Below are positions 14,858-22,097 of a stretch of DNA of 30,447 bases, one piece after another. Each line of letters starts with the position of its first letter. The stretch's first letter is position 1. The position numbers were made by a program, and so were the translations under genes. The DNA is from CAYVFM01 sp964546375 (GTDB lineage: Bacteria; Gemmatimonadota; Gemmatimonadetes; Palauibacterales; Palauibacteraceae), in assembly GCA_964546375.1 (NCBI GenBank), contig CAZJJO010000014.1, positions 1 to 30,447 of the forward strand, given 5' to 3'. Below the pieces are notes generated by a model. The model searched no databases. It worked only from the letters and a program-made list of their open reading frames with translations, and was not told where the DNA came from.

Positions 14858-16132
14858 TCAGCCCCCGCCGTCGCCGCCGAACACGCGGGCGGCAAAGTGG
14901 AGTCCCTCGACGAGGGCGTCAATCTCCTCGCGGGTGTTGTAGAAGGCGAGGCTCGCCCGGGCCGTCGACTCCACGCCGAGGACCTCCATCAGCGGCTGGT
15001 TGCAGTGGTGTCCGGCGCGGATGGCGATGCCCTTCCGGTCCAGGATCGTGGCCAGGTCGTGGGCGTGGACGTCGCGGAAGGTGAACGAGAGGACCCCCGC
15101 CCGCCCCTCCCGCGGGCCGTAGAGGGTGAGCCCCTCCGTCGCCTCGAGCCGCTCGACGGCGTGGGCGGTGAGCCGGGCTTCCCGCGCCCGGATCGCCTCC
15201 ATGCCGATCTCCTCCAGGTAGGCCACCGCCTCGCCCAGCCCCACGGCGCCGGCGATGTGAGGGGTGCCGGCCTCGAACTTCTGGGGCACCCGGGCCCACT
15301 CGGAGCCCTCCAGGGTGACCCGGGAGATCATCTCGCCGCCGCCCTGCCAGGGCGGGGCCTCCTCCAGCACCTCGGAGCGGGCCCAGAGGCCGCCGACGCC
15401 GGTGGGGCCGCACATCTTGTGGCCGCTGAACGCGTAGAAGTCGCATCCGATCTCCTCCACGTCCACCGGCCGGTGGGGGACCGCCTGGGCCCCGTCCACC
15501 AGGCAGAGCGCGCCGGCGTCGTGGGCCAGCTCCGCCACCTCGGCCACCGGGTTCACGGTGCCCAGGGTGTTGGAGACGTGGGTGACGCCCACCAGGACGG
15601 TCCGCTCCCCCACCAGGTCGGCCAGCTCGTCCAGGTCCAGCCGGCCGTCGTCGGTGACGCCGGCGAAGCGCAGGCGGGCCCCCGTCCGCTCGGCCAGCAG
15701 CTGCCAGGGCACCAGGTTGGAGTGGTGCTCCATCTCGGTGAGGACGATCTCGTCGCCCTCGCCGACGGCGCTCGGCCCCCAGCCGCCGGCCACCAGGTTG
15801 ATCGCCTCGGTGGTGCCCCGCACGAAGACCAGCTCGGAGGCGTCGGAGCCGCCCAGGAAGGCGGCCGTCCGCTCGCGGGCCTCCTCGTAGGCCTCGGTGG
15901 CCTGCCAGCTCAGGGCGTGCGCCCCGCGGTGGACGTTCGCGTGGCCCTCGCGGTAGTGGCGGCCGATCGCGTCGATCACCCGCTCCGGGCGCTGGGAGCT
16001 GGCCGCGTTGTCGAGGTAGACCAGCGGGTGGCCGTGGACCTCGCGGTCCAGGATCGGGAAGTCGGCGCGGATCCGCTCCACGTCCAGCTCGGCGGATCCC
16101 GCTGGGCTCTGGGGGGACTCGACGGGCGTCAT
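14858..16132 (-). CDS. sufS: cysteine desulfurase SufS
   Basis: A 424-residue group II cysteine desulfurase that takes sulfur from L-cysteine and passes it as persulfide to SufU. The domain opens with DFPILDREVHGHPLVYLDNAA. The PLP lysine is Lys239 in FSGHKMCGPTG, and the persulfide-carrying Cys377 is in RAGHHCNQPLM, the SufS-type active loop. HHSNLVPW and FEAGTPHIAGAVGLG are family segments. It sits between the Rieske ferredoxin and sufU genes, the usual pairing for SufS/SufU systems. Confidence 0.96.
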   Translation of the reverse strand: MTPVESPQSPAGSAELDVERIRADFPILDREVHGHPLVYLDNAASSQRPERVIDAIGRHYREGHANVHRGAHALSWQATEAYEEARERTAAFLGGSDASELVFVRGTTEAINLVAGGWGPSAVGEGDEIVLTEMEHHSNLVPWQLLAERTGARLRFAGVTDDGRLDLDELADLVGERTVLVGVTHVSNTLGTVNPVAEVAELAHDAGALCLVDGAQAVPHRPVDVEEIGCDFYAFSGHKMCGPTGVGGLWARSEVLEEAPPWQGGGEMISRVTLEGSEWARVPQKFEAGTPHIAGAVGLGEAVAYLEEIGMEAIRAREARLTAHAVERLEATEGLTLYGPREGRAGVLSFTFRDVHAHDLATILDRKGIAIRAGHHCNQPLMEVLGVESTARASLAFYNTREEIDALVEGLHFAARVFGGDGGG

Positions 16133-16144
16133 CGCTCCGGCTCC

Positions 16145-16189
16145 GGAGCCCCGGGGCGGGCGTCCGACGCGGACGCGGCCCGGGGCTCC
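16145..16189 (-). other. strong hairpin in the Rieske-sufS junction
   Basis: An 11-bp outer stem pairs GGAGCCCCGGG (16145-16155) with CCCGGGGCTCC (16179-16189). After a 4x2 internal loop, a 6-bp inner stem pairs GCGTCC (16160-16165) with GGACGC (16171-16176) around GACGC. It fills most of the 61-base intercistronic gap. There is no T-run, so it looks more like an mRNA structure or processing/stability element than a terminator. Confidence 0.6.
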
Positions 16190-16193
16190 CGTG

Positions 16194-16505
16194 TCAGTCC
16201 AGCTTCACCCGGATCTCGTCGTCCTCCACCCGGCACTCGAAGCGCTGGACCGGCTTCACCGCCGGCAGGGCCTTCGGGTCGCCCGACGACAGGTCGAAGC
16301 GCGCCCCGTGCAGGGCGCACTCGATCTGGCCGTCCAGCACCTCGCCGTTGTGGAGCGGGTAGTCCTCGTGCGAGCACCGGTCCTCCAGCGCGTGGACCTC
16401 CCCGTCCTTGCGGATCAGCACGAGCTCCCGGCCGCCGGCCTCGACGGCCGTGGGCTTGTTCTCGGGGACGTCCTCCACCTTCGCCACGGTCGTGTAGTCG
16501 CTCAT
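16194..16505 (-). CDS. Rieske-type [2Fe-2S] ferredoxin in the suf operon
   Basis: A 103-residue soluble Rieske domain. Cluster ligands are Cys44 and His46 (DRCSH) plus Cys63 and His66 (ECALHG). No membrane anchor or signal peptide is present, so it resembles NirD/biphenyl-dioxygenase-type ferredoxins. It lies between sufD and sufS. Established examples place Rieske ferredoxins in some suf operons, where an electron-transfer role in cluster assembly is supposed but not settled. ATG 16505 is the natural start, 50 bases after the sufD stop. Confidence 0.93.
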   Translation of the reverse strand: MSDYTTVAKVEDVPENKPTAVEAGGRELVLIRKDGEVHALEDRCSHEDYPLHNGEVLDGQIECALHGARFDLSSGDPKALPAVKPVQRFECRVEDDEIRVKLD

Positions 16506-16554
16506 CGGCTCCTCTTCCTCCTCCGTGCCCCTGGTCGGTCGCTCGGTCCGGGCC

Positions 16555-17913
16555 CTACAGCCCCATCTTCGCCTCGATGGCCTCCCGGACGCGGCGCCGG
16601 ACGCCCTCCACGGGCATCCGCTCCAGCACCTCGTCGAAGAAGCCGAACACCAGCAGGCGCTCCGCCTGGTTGCGGGTGAGGCCCCGGCTCATCAGGTAGA
16701 ACATCATCCCCGGGTCCACCTGCCCCACCGTCGCCCCGTGGGAGCAGCGGACGTCGTCCGCCTCGATCTCCAGGTTGGGGAGGGTGGTGGCGTGGCACGC
16801 CTCGCTGAGCAGGAGGTTCCGGTTCGTCTGGTAGGCGTCGGTGAGCTGGGCCCCGTCGTCCACCCGGATCAGGCCGCGGAAGACGCTCTCGGCCTCGTCC
16901 TCCAGGGCGCCCTTGTAGAGCAGGTCGCTGTAGGCGTGGGGCGCCGCGTGGTGCTGGAGGGTGTGGTGGTCGAAGTGCTGCTCGCCGCCGCCGAACCAGA
17001 GGGCCAGCATCTCGCTCTCGCTGCCCGGTCCCTCCAGGTGGCTGGTGACGTCGTTGCGGGCCCGCCGGCCGCCCAGCGCCACGTTGAAGCCGCTGAGCTT
17101 CGTGTCACGGCCCGTGGTGGCGTGCTGGACGGAGAAGTGCTCGGCCTCGTCGCCGAACAGCTCCAGGGAGATGTAGCGGACGGTGGCGTCGTCGGCGCCG
17201 AAGACCTCGGTGCCGTTCACGCTCAGCAGCGGCTCGTCCAGGTCGGGCGAGAGGTACTCGTCGATGCAGGTGACCTCGGCGCTCTCGCCGGCCACCACGA
17301 GCGTGTGGGAGGAGAGCAGACAGCCGGGCCGGTCGATCCACCGGAAGGTGTGGACCGGCTCGGGGACGGTCACGCCGTCGGGCACGTAGAGCAGGTAGCC
17401 GTCGGCCAGGGTGGCGGCGTGGAGGCTCCAGAACTTCTCCTCCCAGCCGGCCACCGGGCTGGCGTAGAGGTGCTCCTCCAGCAGCTCCGGCCGCTCCCGG
17501 GCGACCCGGCTCAGCGGGGCGAAGACCACGCCCTGCTCGGCCAGCTCGTCGTCGAGCCGCCGGTGGACGAAGCCGCCGTTGACCTGCACGCCCACCGCGC
17601 TCCGGGCCTGGTCGCTCTCCAGCACCCGGCGGACGGGCCCGGGCAGGTCGGAGGGGTCGGCGGCCCGCTCGGGCTCGGTGCGGAGCGGCTCGAAGGCGTC
17701 GGGGTCCAGGTCCGAGACGTCCGTGTAGCGCCACTCCTCGGACTCGGTGCTCGGCATGGGCAGATCGCGGTAGCGCTCCCACGCCGCCCGCCGCCGCTCC
17801 CCCAGGGCCGCCGGCTCGTCCAGCGCCCCGACGAACGCCTCGAACCGCTCGTCGGCGGTCCCGGACCCGGCCGGGGTCTCCTCCGCCTCCACGGTGGTCG
17901 TCCCGTCGCCCAC
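16555..17913 (-). CDS. sufD: Fe-S cluster assembly protein SufD
   Basis: A 452-residue SufB/D-fold protein. A helical N-terminal segment ends near STESEEWRYTDVSDLD. The right-handed beta-helix core follows, and the conserved C-terminal region reads CSHGATVGQVDPGMMFYLMSRG, here covering about 388-409. The Cys-Ser-His motif marks SufD-type cluster-site residues. It works with SufB and SufC as the SufBC2D scaffold. It starts with GTG at 17913. The core has an acidic bias (SESEMLALWFGGGEQHFDHHT region is well conserved). Confidence 0.94.
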   Translation of the reverse strand: MGDGTTTVEAEETPAGSGTADERFEAFVGALDEPAALGERRRAAWERYRDLPMPSTESEEWRYTDVSDLDPDAFEPLRTEPERAADPSDLPGPVRRVLESDQARSAVGVQVNGGFVHRRLDDELAEQGVVFAPLSRVARERPELLEEHLYASPVAGWEEKFWSLHAATLADGYLLYVPDGVTVPEPVHTFRWIDRPGCLLSSHTLVVAGESAEVTCIDEYLSPDLDEPLLSVNGTEVFGADDATVRYISLELFGDEAEHFSVQHATTGRDTKLSGFNVALGGRRARNDVTSHLEGPGSESEMLALWFGGGEQHFDHHTLQHHAAPHAYSDLLYKGALEDEAESVFRGLIRVDDGAQLTDAYQTNRNLLLSEACHATTLPNLEIEADDVRCSHGATVGQVDPGMMFYLMSRGLTRNQAERLLVFGFFDEVLERMPVEGVRRRVREAIEAKMGL

Positions 17914-17954
17914 GTCGCGCTCCTCTCGTCTGCTCGCGTCGTCTATTCGATACG

Positions 17955-17984
17955 CCGGGGGGCGGCCCTCCGGCTGCCCCCCGG
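17955..17984 (-). other. strong hairpin in the sufB-sufD junction
   Basis: CCGGGGGGC (17955-17963) pairs perfectly with GCCCCCCGG (17976-17984). After one mismatch in the minus-strand RNA, a further 3-bp stem (GCC/GGC) closes a four-base loop. It lies in the 100-base sufB-sufD gap with no T-run. The build is the same as the sufC-sufB hairpin: long outer stem, 1x1 mismatch, short inner stem. Confidence 0.55.
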
Positions 17985-18013
17985 TCGTCGTCGGTCTGTG
18001 CGTCCGGCCCGGA

Positions 18014-19423
18014 TCAGCCGACCGAGCCCTCCATCTCCAGCTCGATGAGCCGGTTCAGCTCGATGGCGTACTCCAGCGGCAGCTTCTTGGCGATGGGCTC
18101 GATGAAGCCGCGCACCACCATCGCCATGGCCTCCTCCTCGTCCATGCCCCGGCTCATCAGGTAGAAGAGCTGCTCCTCGCCCACCTTCGAGACCGTCGCC
18201 TCGTGGCCCACGGTGGACTGGTTCTCGTCGATCTCGATGTAGGGGTAGGTGTCGGTGCGGGACGTCTCGTCCAGCAGGAGCGCGTCGCACTCCACGTTGG
18301 ACTTCGCGTTCACCGCGCCGTCGTGCACCTTGCAGAGCCCCCGGTAGGAGGAGCGGCCGGTGCCGGTCGAGATCGACTTCGAGGTGATCTGCGACGTGGT
18401 GTTGGGCGCCACGTGGATCACCTTGCCGCCGGTGTCCTGGTGCTGGCCGCTCTTGGCGTAGGCGATGGACATCACCTCGCCGTGGGCGCCCTCGCCCATC
18501 AGGTAGCAGGACGGGTACTTCATCGTGGCCTTCGAGCCCAGGTTGCCGTCCAGCCACTCCATGTAGCCGCCCTCCTCCACCATCGCCCGCTGGGTGACCA
18601 GGTTGTACATGTTGTCCGACCAGTTCTGGATGGTCGTGTAGCGGAAGCGGGCGTCCTTCTTCACCGCGATCTCGATGACCCCGGAGTGGAAGGACTCGGT
18701 GGAGTACTGGGGCGCGGTGCAGCCCTCGATGTAGTGGGCCTCCGAGTTCTCGTCGGCGATGATGAGCGTCCGCTCGAACTGGCCCATGCTCTCCGAGTTC
18801 ACCCGGAAGTAGGCCTGGAGCGGGATGTCCACCTTCGCGCCCGGCGGGATGTAGACGAAGGAGCCGCCGGACCAGACCGCCGCGTTCAGGGCCGCGAACT
18901 TGTTGTCCGCCGGCGGGATGATGGTGGAGAAGTGCTCCCGGAAGAGCTCGGGGTACATCTTCAGCCCGTCCTCGATCGACTCGAAGACGACCCCCTGCTC
19001 CTCCCACTCCTCGCGCAGGGAGTGGTAGACCATCTCCGACTCGTACTGGGCGCCGACCCCGGCCAGGACGTCGCGCTCCTGCTCGGGGATGCCCAGCCGC
19101 TCGAAGGTCTCCTTGATCTCGTCGGGGACCTCGTCCCAGTCCCGCTTCATCCGGTCCTGGGGCCGGAGGTAGAAGTAGATGTCGTCCAGGTCCAGCCCGG
19201 AGAGGTCCGCCCCCCAGTCGGGCATGGGCTTGGAGTTGAAGATCTCCAGCGCCCGGAGCCGGTAGTCCAGCATCCACTCCGGCTCCTCCTTGTGGGCGGA
19301 GATCTTCCGTACGACCTCCTCGCTCAAGCCCTTCTCGGACTTGAAGACGGGGTTGTCCTTCGTGATGAAGTGGTACTTGTACTCGTCGAGGTCGAGCTCC
19401 TCGATCGCCTCGTTGCGGGGCAT
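18014..19423 (-). CDS. sufB: Fe-S cluster assembly scaffold protein SufB
   Basis: A 469-residue SufB, the scaffold subunit on which the nascent cluster forms. Conserved segments are GFDYKYHF-like EYKYHFITKDNP at the start, YESEMVYHSLREEWEEQGVVF, the RYTTIQNWSDNMYNLVTQRA block, and NTTSQITSKSIS. The C-terminal NAKSNVECDALLL carries the conserved Cys, and STVGHEATVSKVGEEQLFYLMSRG the Glu/His region. Length matches the family. ATG 19423 follows GGAGGG. The 185-base gap before it, after sufC, holds a very stable hairpin. Confidence 0.97.
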   Translation of the reverse strand: MPRNEAIEELDLDEYKYHFITKDNPVFKSEKGLSEEVVRKISAHKEEPEWMLDYRLRALEIFNSKPMPDWGADLSGLDLDDIYFYLRPQDRMKRDWDEVPDEIKETFERLGIPEQERDVLAGVGAQYESEMVYHSLREEWEEQGVVFESIEDGLKMYPELFREHFSTIIPPADNKFAALNAAVWSGGSFVYIPPGAKVDIPLQAYFRVNSESMGQFERTLIIADENSEAHYIEGCTAPQYSTESFHSGVIEIAVKKDARFRYTTIQNWSDNMYNLVTQRAMVEEGGYMEWLDGNLGSKATMKYPSCYLMGEGAHGEVMSIAYAKSGQHQDTGGKVIHVAPNTTSQITSKSISTGTGRSSYRGLCKVHDGAVNAKSNVECDALLLDETSRTDTYPYIEIDENQSTVGHEATVSKVGEEQLFYLMSRGMDEEEAMAMVVRGFIEPIAKKLPLEYAIELNRLIELEMEGSVG

Positions 19424-19506
19424 CTGGAACCCTCCGGTTCGTCGCGATGGATCGGCCGGCTCCCCGGCTCCGCTCGGGGCGGAAGGGAGCGGCCGCTTCG
19501 GTCCTG

Positions 19507-19543
19507 CGGCCCCGGCGGGGACGCGCCGTCCGCGCCGGGGCCG
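19507..19543 (-). other. very strong hairpin in the sufC-sufB junction
   Basis: CGGCCCCGGCG (19507-19517) pairs perfectly with CGCCGGGGCCG (19533-19543), giving 11 bp. Then comes one mismatch, and GGAC (19519-19522) pairs with GTCC (19528-19531) around GCGCC. The result is 15 base pairs in 37 bases, mid-operon, 84 bases ahead of sufB. No T-run follows on the minus strand. A second, smaller repeat (CCCGCGG 19562-19568 with CCGCGGG 19584-19590) lies nearer the sufC stop. Confidence 0.65.
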
Positions 19544-19608
19544 GGGCGTGCTGTTGGTACGCCCGCGGAGCCCGCGCGTTCGGCCGCGGGGCGGGCGGGG
19601 CGGCCGGC

Positions 19609-20388
19609 TCAGGCCGGGGTCGCCTCGGCCTCCTTGCGCAGCCAGTCGTAGCCCTGGTCCTCGAGCTGCTGGGCCAGCTCCGGGCCGCCGGACTCGGCCA
19701 TCCGGCCGCCGATCATCACGTGGACCCGGTCGGGCTCGATGTAGTCGAGCACGCGCTGGTAGTGGGTGATGAGCAGGACGCCCATCTCGTCGTTCTCCTC
19801 GGCCACGGTGTTCACGCCGTCGGCCACGACCTTCAGGGCGTCGATGTCGAGCCCGCTGTCCGTCTCGTCCAGCAGGGCCAGGGTGGGCTCGAGGACCGCC
19901 ATCTGGAGCACCTCGTTGCGCTTCTTCTCGCCGCCGCTGAAGCCGTCGTTCACGTAGCGGTCGGCGAAGTCCTCGTCCATCCCCATCAGCTCCAGCTTCT
20001 CCTGGAGCTTCTCCTGGAAGGCGAAGACGTCCACCTCGTCGCCCTCCTCGCGGCGGGCGTTCAGCGCCGTCCGCAGGAAGTTGGAGATGGTGACGCCGGG
20101 GATCTCGGACGGGTACTGGAAGGCGAGGAAGACGCCGGCCCGGGCCCGCTCGTCCGGGTCCATCTCCAGGATGTTCTCGCCCCGGAAGAGCACCTCGCCC
20201 CGGGTGGCGACGTAGTGGGGGTGGCCGGCGACGATCTTCGCCAGGGTGCTCTTGCCGGACCCGTTCGGGCCCATCAGCGCGTGAATCTCGCCCTCGTTCA
20301 GCACCAGGTCCACGCCCTCGAGGATCTTCACGTCTTCGTCGGCGACCTCCACGTGCAGGTCGCGGACTTCCAGCAGGGGATCGGCCAT
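19609..20388 (-). CDS. sufC: Fe-S assembly ATPase SufC
   Basis: A 259-residue ABC-type ATPase that powers the SufBC2D scaffold. Walker A is GPNGSGKST (residues 40-48), followed by the Q-loop in AFQYPSEIPG. The signature reads FSGGEKKRNE, in which KKRNE is SufC-typical, Walker B and D-loop are ALLDETDSGLD, and the H-loop is LLITHYQR. ATG 20388 fits the family start. It is the first gene of the operon, with about 90 bases of leader from the predicted promoter. Confidence 0.97.
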   Translation of the reverse strand: MADPLLEVRDLHVEVADEDVKILEGVDLVLNEGEIHALMGPNGSGKSTLAKIVAGHPHYVATRGEVLFRGENILEMDPDERARAGVFLAFQYPSEIPGVTISNFLRTALNARREEGDEVDVFAFQEKLQEKLELMGMDEDFADRYVNDGFSGGEKKRNEVLQMAVLEPTLALLDETDSGLDIDALKVVADGVNTVAEENDEMGVLLITHYQRVLDYIEPDRVHVMIGGRMAESGGPELAQQLEDQGYDWLRKEAEATPA

Positions 20389-20416
20389 CGTCGCCTCGCT
20401 CGGTCTATGTCGTGTC

Positions 20417-20438
20417 GGGGGCGAGCCGGCTCGCTCCC
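20417..20438 (-). promoter_or_regulatory. leader hairpin upstream of sufC
   Basis: The core is the 14-base palindrome GCGAGCCGGCTCGC at 20421-20434 (5-bp stem, CCGG loop). Three more G-C pairs lie beyond one mismatch, ending about 30 bases before the sufC ATG. It lies in the predicted 5' leader and could influence translation. Confidence 0.3.
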
Positions 20439-20445
20439 GCCCGCG

Positions 20446-20461
20446 TCGAGAAAAATCGAGA
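20446..20461. repeat. tandem TCGAGA pair with 10-base period in the suf leader
   Basis: TCGAGA occurs at 20446-20451 and again at 20456-20461, separated by AAAA, so the copies lie one helical turn apart. They are just downstream of the predicted suf transcription start. This could be a protein-binding site; the AT-rich setting is unusual for the window. Confidence 0.3.
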
Positions 20462-20484
20462 ACGGTTATCGTTTCGGTGCGTGT

Positions 20485-20513
20485 AAGGTACGTCGGTTGA
20501 GAACCGATTTCAA
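20485..20513 (-). promoter_or_regulatory. candidate suf operon promoter with palindromic operator in its spacer
   Basis: On the minus strand TTGAAA (20513-20508) and TACCTT (20490-20485) are 17 bases apart. The spacer contains the perfect palindrome TCGGTTGAGAACCGA (20493-20507; 6-bp arms, 3-base centre), the ideal place for a repressor that blocks RNA polymerase. An Rrf2-type regulator (IscR/SufR) is the obvious hypothesis, but no such gene is in the window and the arms do not match a consensus I know. A near copy of the adjoining GAACCGATTTC recurs at 20570-20580 as GAATCGATTTC. Confidence 0.45.
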
Positions 20514-20544
20514 GGAGCGTGCCGGGCGCGGCCCCTCCGGCGCG

Positions 20545-20570
20545 CCGCGGCGACCGGCGGCTCGCCGCGG
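20545..20570. other. 9-bp inverted repeat between suf and the quinone-reductase-like gene
   Basis: CCGCGGCGA (20545-20553) pairs perfectly with TCGCCGCGG (20562-20570) around an eight-base loop, and is followed at once by the palindrome AATCGATT (20571-20578). It lies in the 294-base divergent gap. It could be an operator or a leader hairpin for the plus-strand gene. The remainder of the gap to 20670 shows nothing clear. Confidence 0.3.
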
Positions 20571-20682
20571 AATCGATTTCGCAGGTCGTTGGGATACGAG
20601 CCGGCGCCGCCGGCGGCGACGCCCGCGGCCCGGTTCCGGGCGAGCCCGACGAAACCGACACCTCATCCGCGGAGGCGACAGG

Positions 20683-21711
20683 ATGCGAGCGACCTACTTC
20701 TCCGAGCACGGCGGACCCGAGGTCATGGAGGTCGGCGAGCGGCCCGACCCCGAGCCGGGCCACCACGAGGTCCGGATCGAGGTGGAGGCGTTCGCCCTGA
20801 ACCACCTGGACCTGTGGGTGCGCCGCGGCCTGCCGGGCCTCGAGCTCGACCTGCCCCACGTCGGCGGCTCGGACCTGGCGGGCCGGATCGAGGCCGTCGG
20901 CGACGGGGTCGACGGCTGGGAGGCCGGCGACCGGGTCGTCGTGAACCCCGGCCTCTGGTGCGGCGACTGCGAGTGGTGCGCCGCCGGCGAGCACAGCCTC
21001 TGCGACGACTACGGCATCCTGGGCGAGCACCTGGACGGCGGCGCCGCCGAGCGGGCCGTCGCCCCGGCCCGCAACCTCTACCGGATCCCCGACGAGGTGC
21101 CCGCCGAGGAGGCGGCGGCCGTGCCGCTGGTCTTCCAGACCGCCTGGCGCGCCCTGCTCGGCCGGGCCGGCCTCTCCGCCGGCGAGTCGGTCCTCGTCAC
21201 CGGCGCCAGCGGCGGCGTCTCCACCGCGGCGATCCAGATCGCCCGCCTGGTCGGCGCCCGCGTGCACGCGGTCACCAGCGGCCCCGAGAACGTCCGGCGG
21301 GCCGAGGAGCTCGGCGCCCACCACGCGGTCGACCGGCACGAGGAGGACTTCTCGGAGGCCGTGTGGCGGGCGACGGGCAAGCGGGGGGTCGACGTGGTGC
21401 TCGACAGCGTCGGCGAGGCCGTCTGGGAGGGCTGCGTCCGGGCGCTGGCCAAGAGCGGCCGCCTGGTGACCTACGGCGCCACCACCGGGTTCGAGGGGAA
21501 GGTCGACCTGCGGCGGATGTTCTGGAAGCAGATCGACGTCATGGGCTCGACCATGGCCAGCCACGCGCAGTTCCGCGACGCCATGGACGCGGTCTTCCGC
21601 GGCCCGCTCGAGCCGGTGGTCGACCGGGTCTTCCCGATGGAGGAGATCGAGCAGGCCCACCGCCACCTGGCGGCGGGCGAGCAGTTCGGCAAGGTGGTGC
21701 TGACGCCGTGA
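20683..21711 (+). CDS. MDR-family zinc-binding oxidoreductase (quinone oxidoreductase-like)
   Basis: A 342-residue medium-chain dehydrogenase/reductase. The GroES-like domain holds the structural-zinc set Cys93, Cys96, Cys99 and Cys107 (CGDCEWC...LC). The place of the catalytic-zinc cysteine reads LNHLDLWVRRG, with no Cys, and GSDLAG replaces the usual GHE, so the catalytic zinc seems lost, as in NADPH:quinone reductases. The Rossmann motif is TGASGGVSTAAIQ. It probably reduces an enone, quinone or aldehyde with NADPH. GGAGG stands seven bases before ATG 20683. It is divergent from the suf operon. Confidence 0.88.
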   Translation: MRATYFSEHGGPEVMEVGERPDPEPGHHEVRIEVEAFALNHLDLWVRRGLPGLELDLPHVGGSDLAGRIEAVGDGVDGWEAGDRVVVNPGLWCGDCEWCAAGEHSLCDDYGILGEHLDGGAAERAVAPARNLYRIPDEVPAEEAAAVPLVFQTAWRALLGRAGLSAGESVLVTGASGGVSTAAIQIARLVGARVHAVTSGPENVRRAEELGAHHAVDRHEEDFSEAVWRATGKRGVDVVLDSVGEAVWEGCVRALAKSGRLVTYGATTGFEGKVDLRRMFWKQIDVMGSTMASHAQFRDAMDAVFRGPLEPVVDRVFPMEEIEQAHRHLAAGEQFGKVVLTP

Positions 21712-21731
21712 GAAAGCCGGCGCCGCGGCGG

Positions 21732-21974
21732 TCAGGCGCCTCCGGCCCGGCGGTCCGTCCAGGCCTCGACGACGGCCCCTCCCAGGAGGAGGAAGACCAG
21801 GGCGGCCGTGTAATGGAGCGAGGGGAAGCCCCGGAGGGCGTCGAGGGCGACGAAGAACAGCGCGGCGATGGCGTTGGGAACCGACGGGGGCACGTCGTCA
21901 CGCGCCTCGGCCCACCCGAGGGCCGACACGGCCACGATCCCGATTCCGATCGCCCAGATGTCGTACGGCGACAT
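21732..21974 (-). CDS. small two-helix membrane protein, unknown
   Basis: An 80-residue protein with a first hydrophobic helix at about 5-22 (IWAIGIGIVAVSALGWA) and a second at about 38-68, ending in a basic DRR tail. There are no catalytic residues and no family that I recognise. AGGAG lies about nine bases upstream of ATG 21974. It converges with the oxidoreductase gene and is divergent from glpD. Confidence 0.6.
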   Translation of the reverse strand: MSPYDIWAIGIGIVAVSALGWAEARDDVPPSVPNAIAALFFVALDALRGFPSLHYTAALVFLLLGGAVVEAWTDRRAGGA

Positions 21975-22002
21975 CGGTCCGGCTCCTCTCCCGGCGTGGG
22001 CT

Positions 22003-22036
22003 ACGACACGCTTCCGACGGTGGGAAGGTATGTCGT
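22003..22036. promoter_or_regulatory. nested inverted repeat between the small membrane gene and glpD
   Basis: ACGACA (22003-22008) pairs with TGTCGT (22031-22036), and inside it CTTCC (22011-22015) pairs with GGAAG (22023-22027) around GACGGTG. It makes an 11-bp stem with a 2x3 internal loop, 62 bases before the glpD start. It could be an operator shared by the divergent genes or a leader structure. Confidence 0.35.
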
Positions 22037-22097
22037 CCGCCGTTGACGCTCCAGCCCCGGGCTGCCGGGCTTCGAACCCGATCGGAGGCCTCCGACC

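Noticed and set aside
14237..20388. A new defence or biosynthetic cluster in the long minus-strand run
   Set aside because: Every gene is a recognisable SUF component or housekeeping enzyme. The novelty is in its regulation, not its gene content.
22062..22080. A TTCGAAC motif with flanking complementary bases that looks like a tRNA T-arm
   Set aside because: No acceptor stem, anticodon arm or D-arm can be drawn around it, and it lies directly before the glpD ribosome-binding site.
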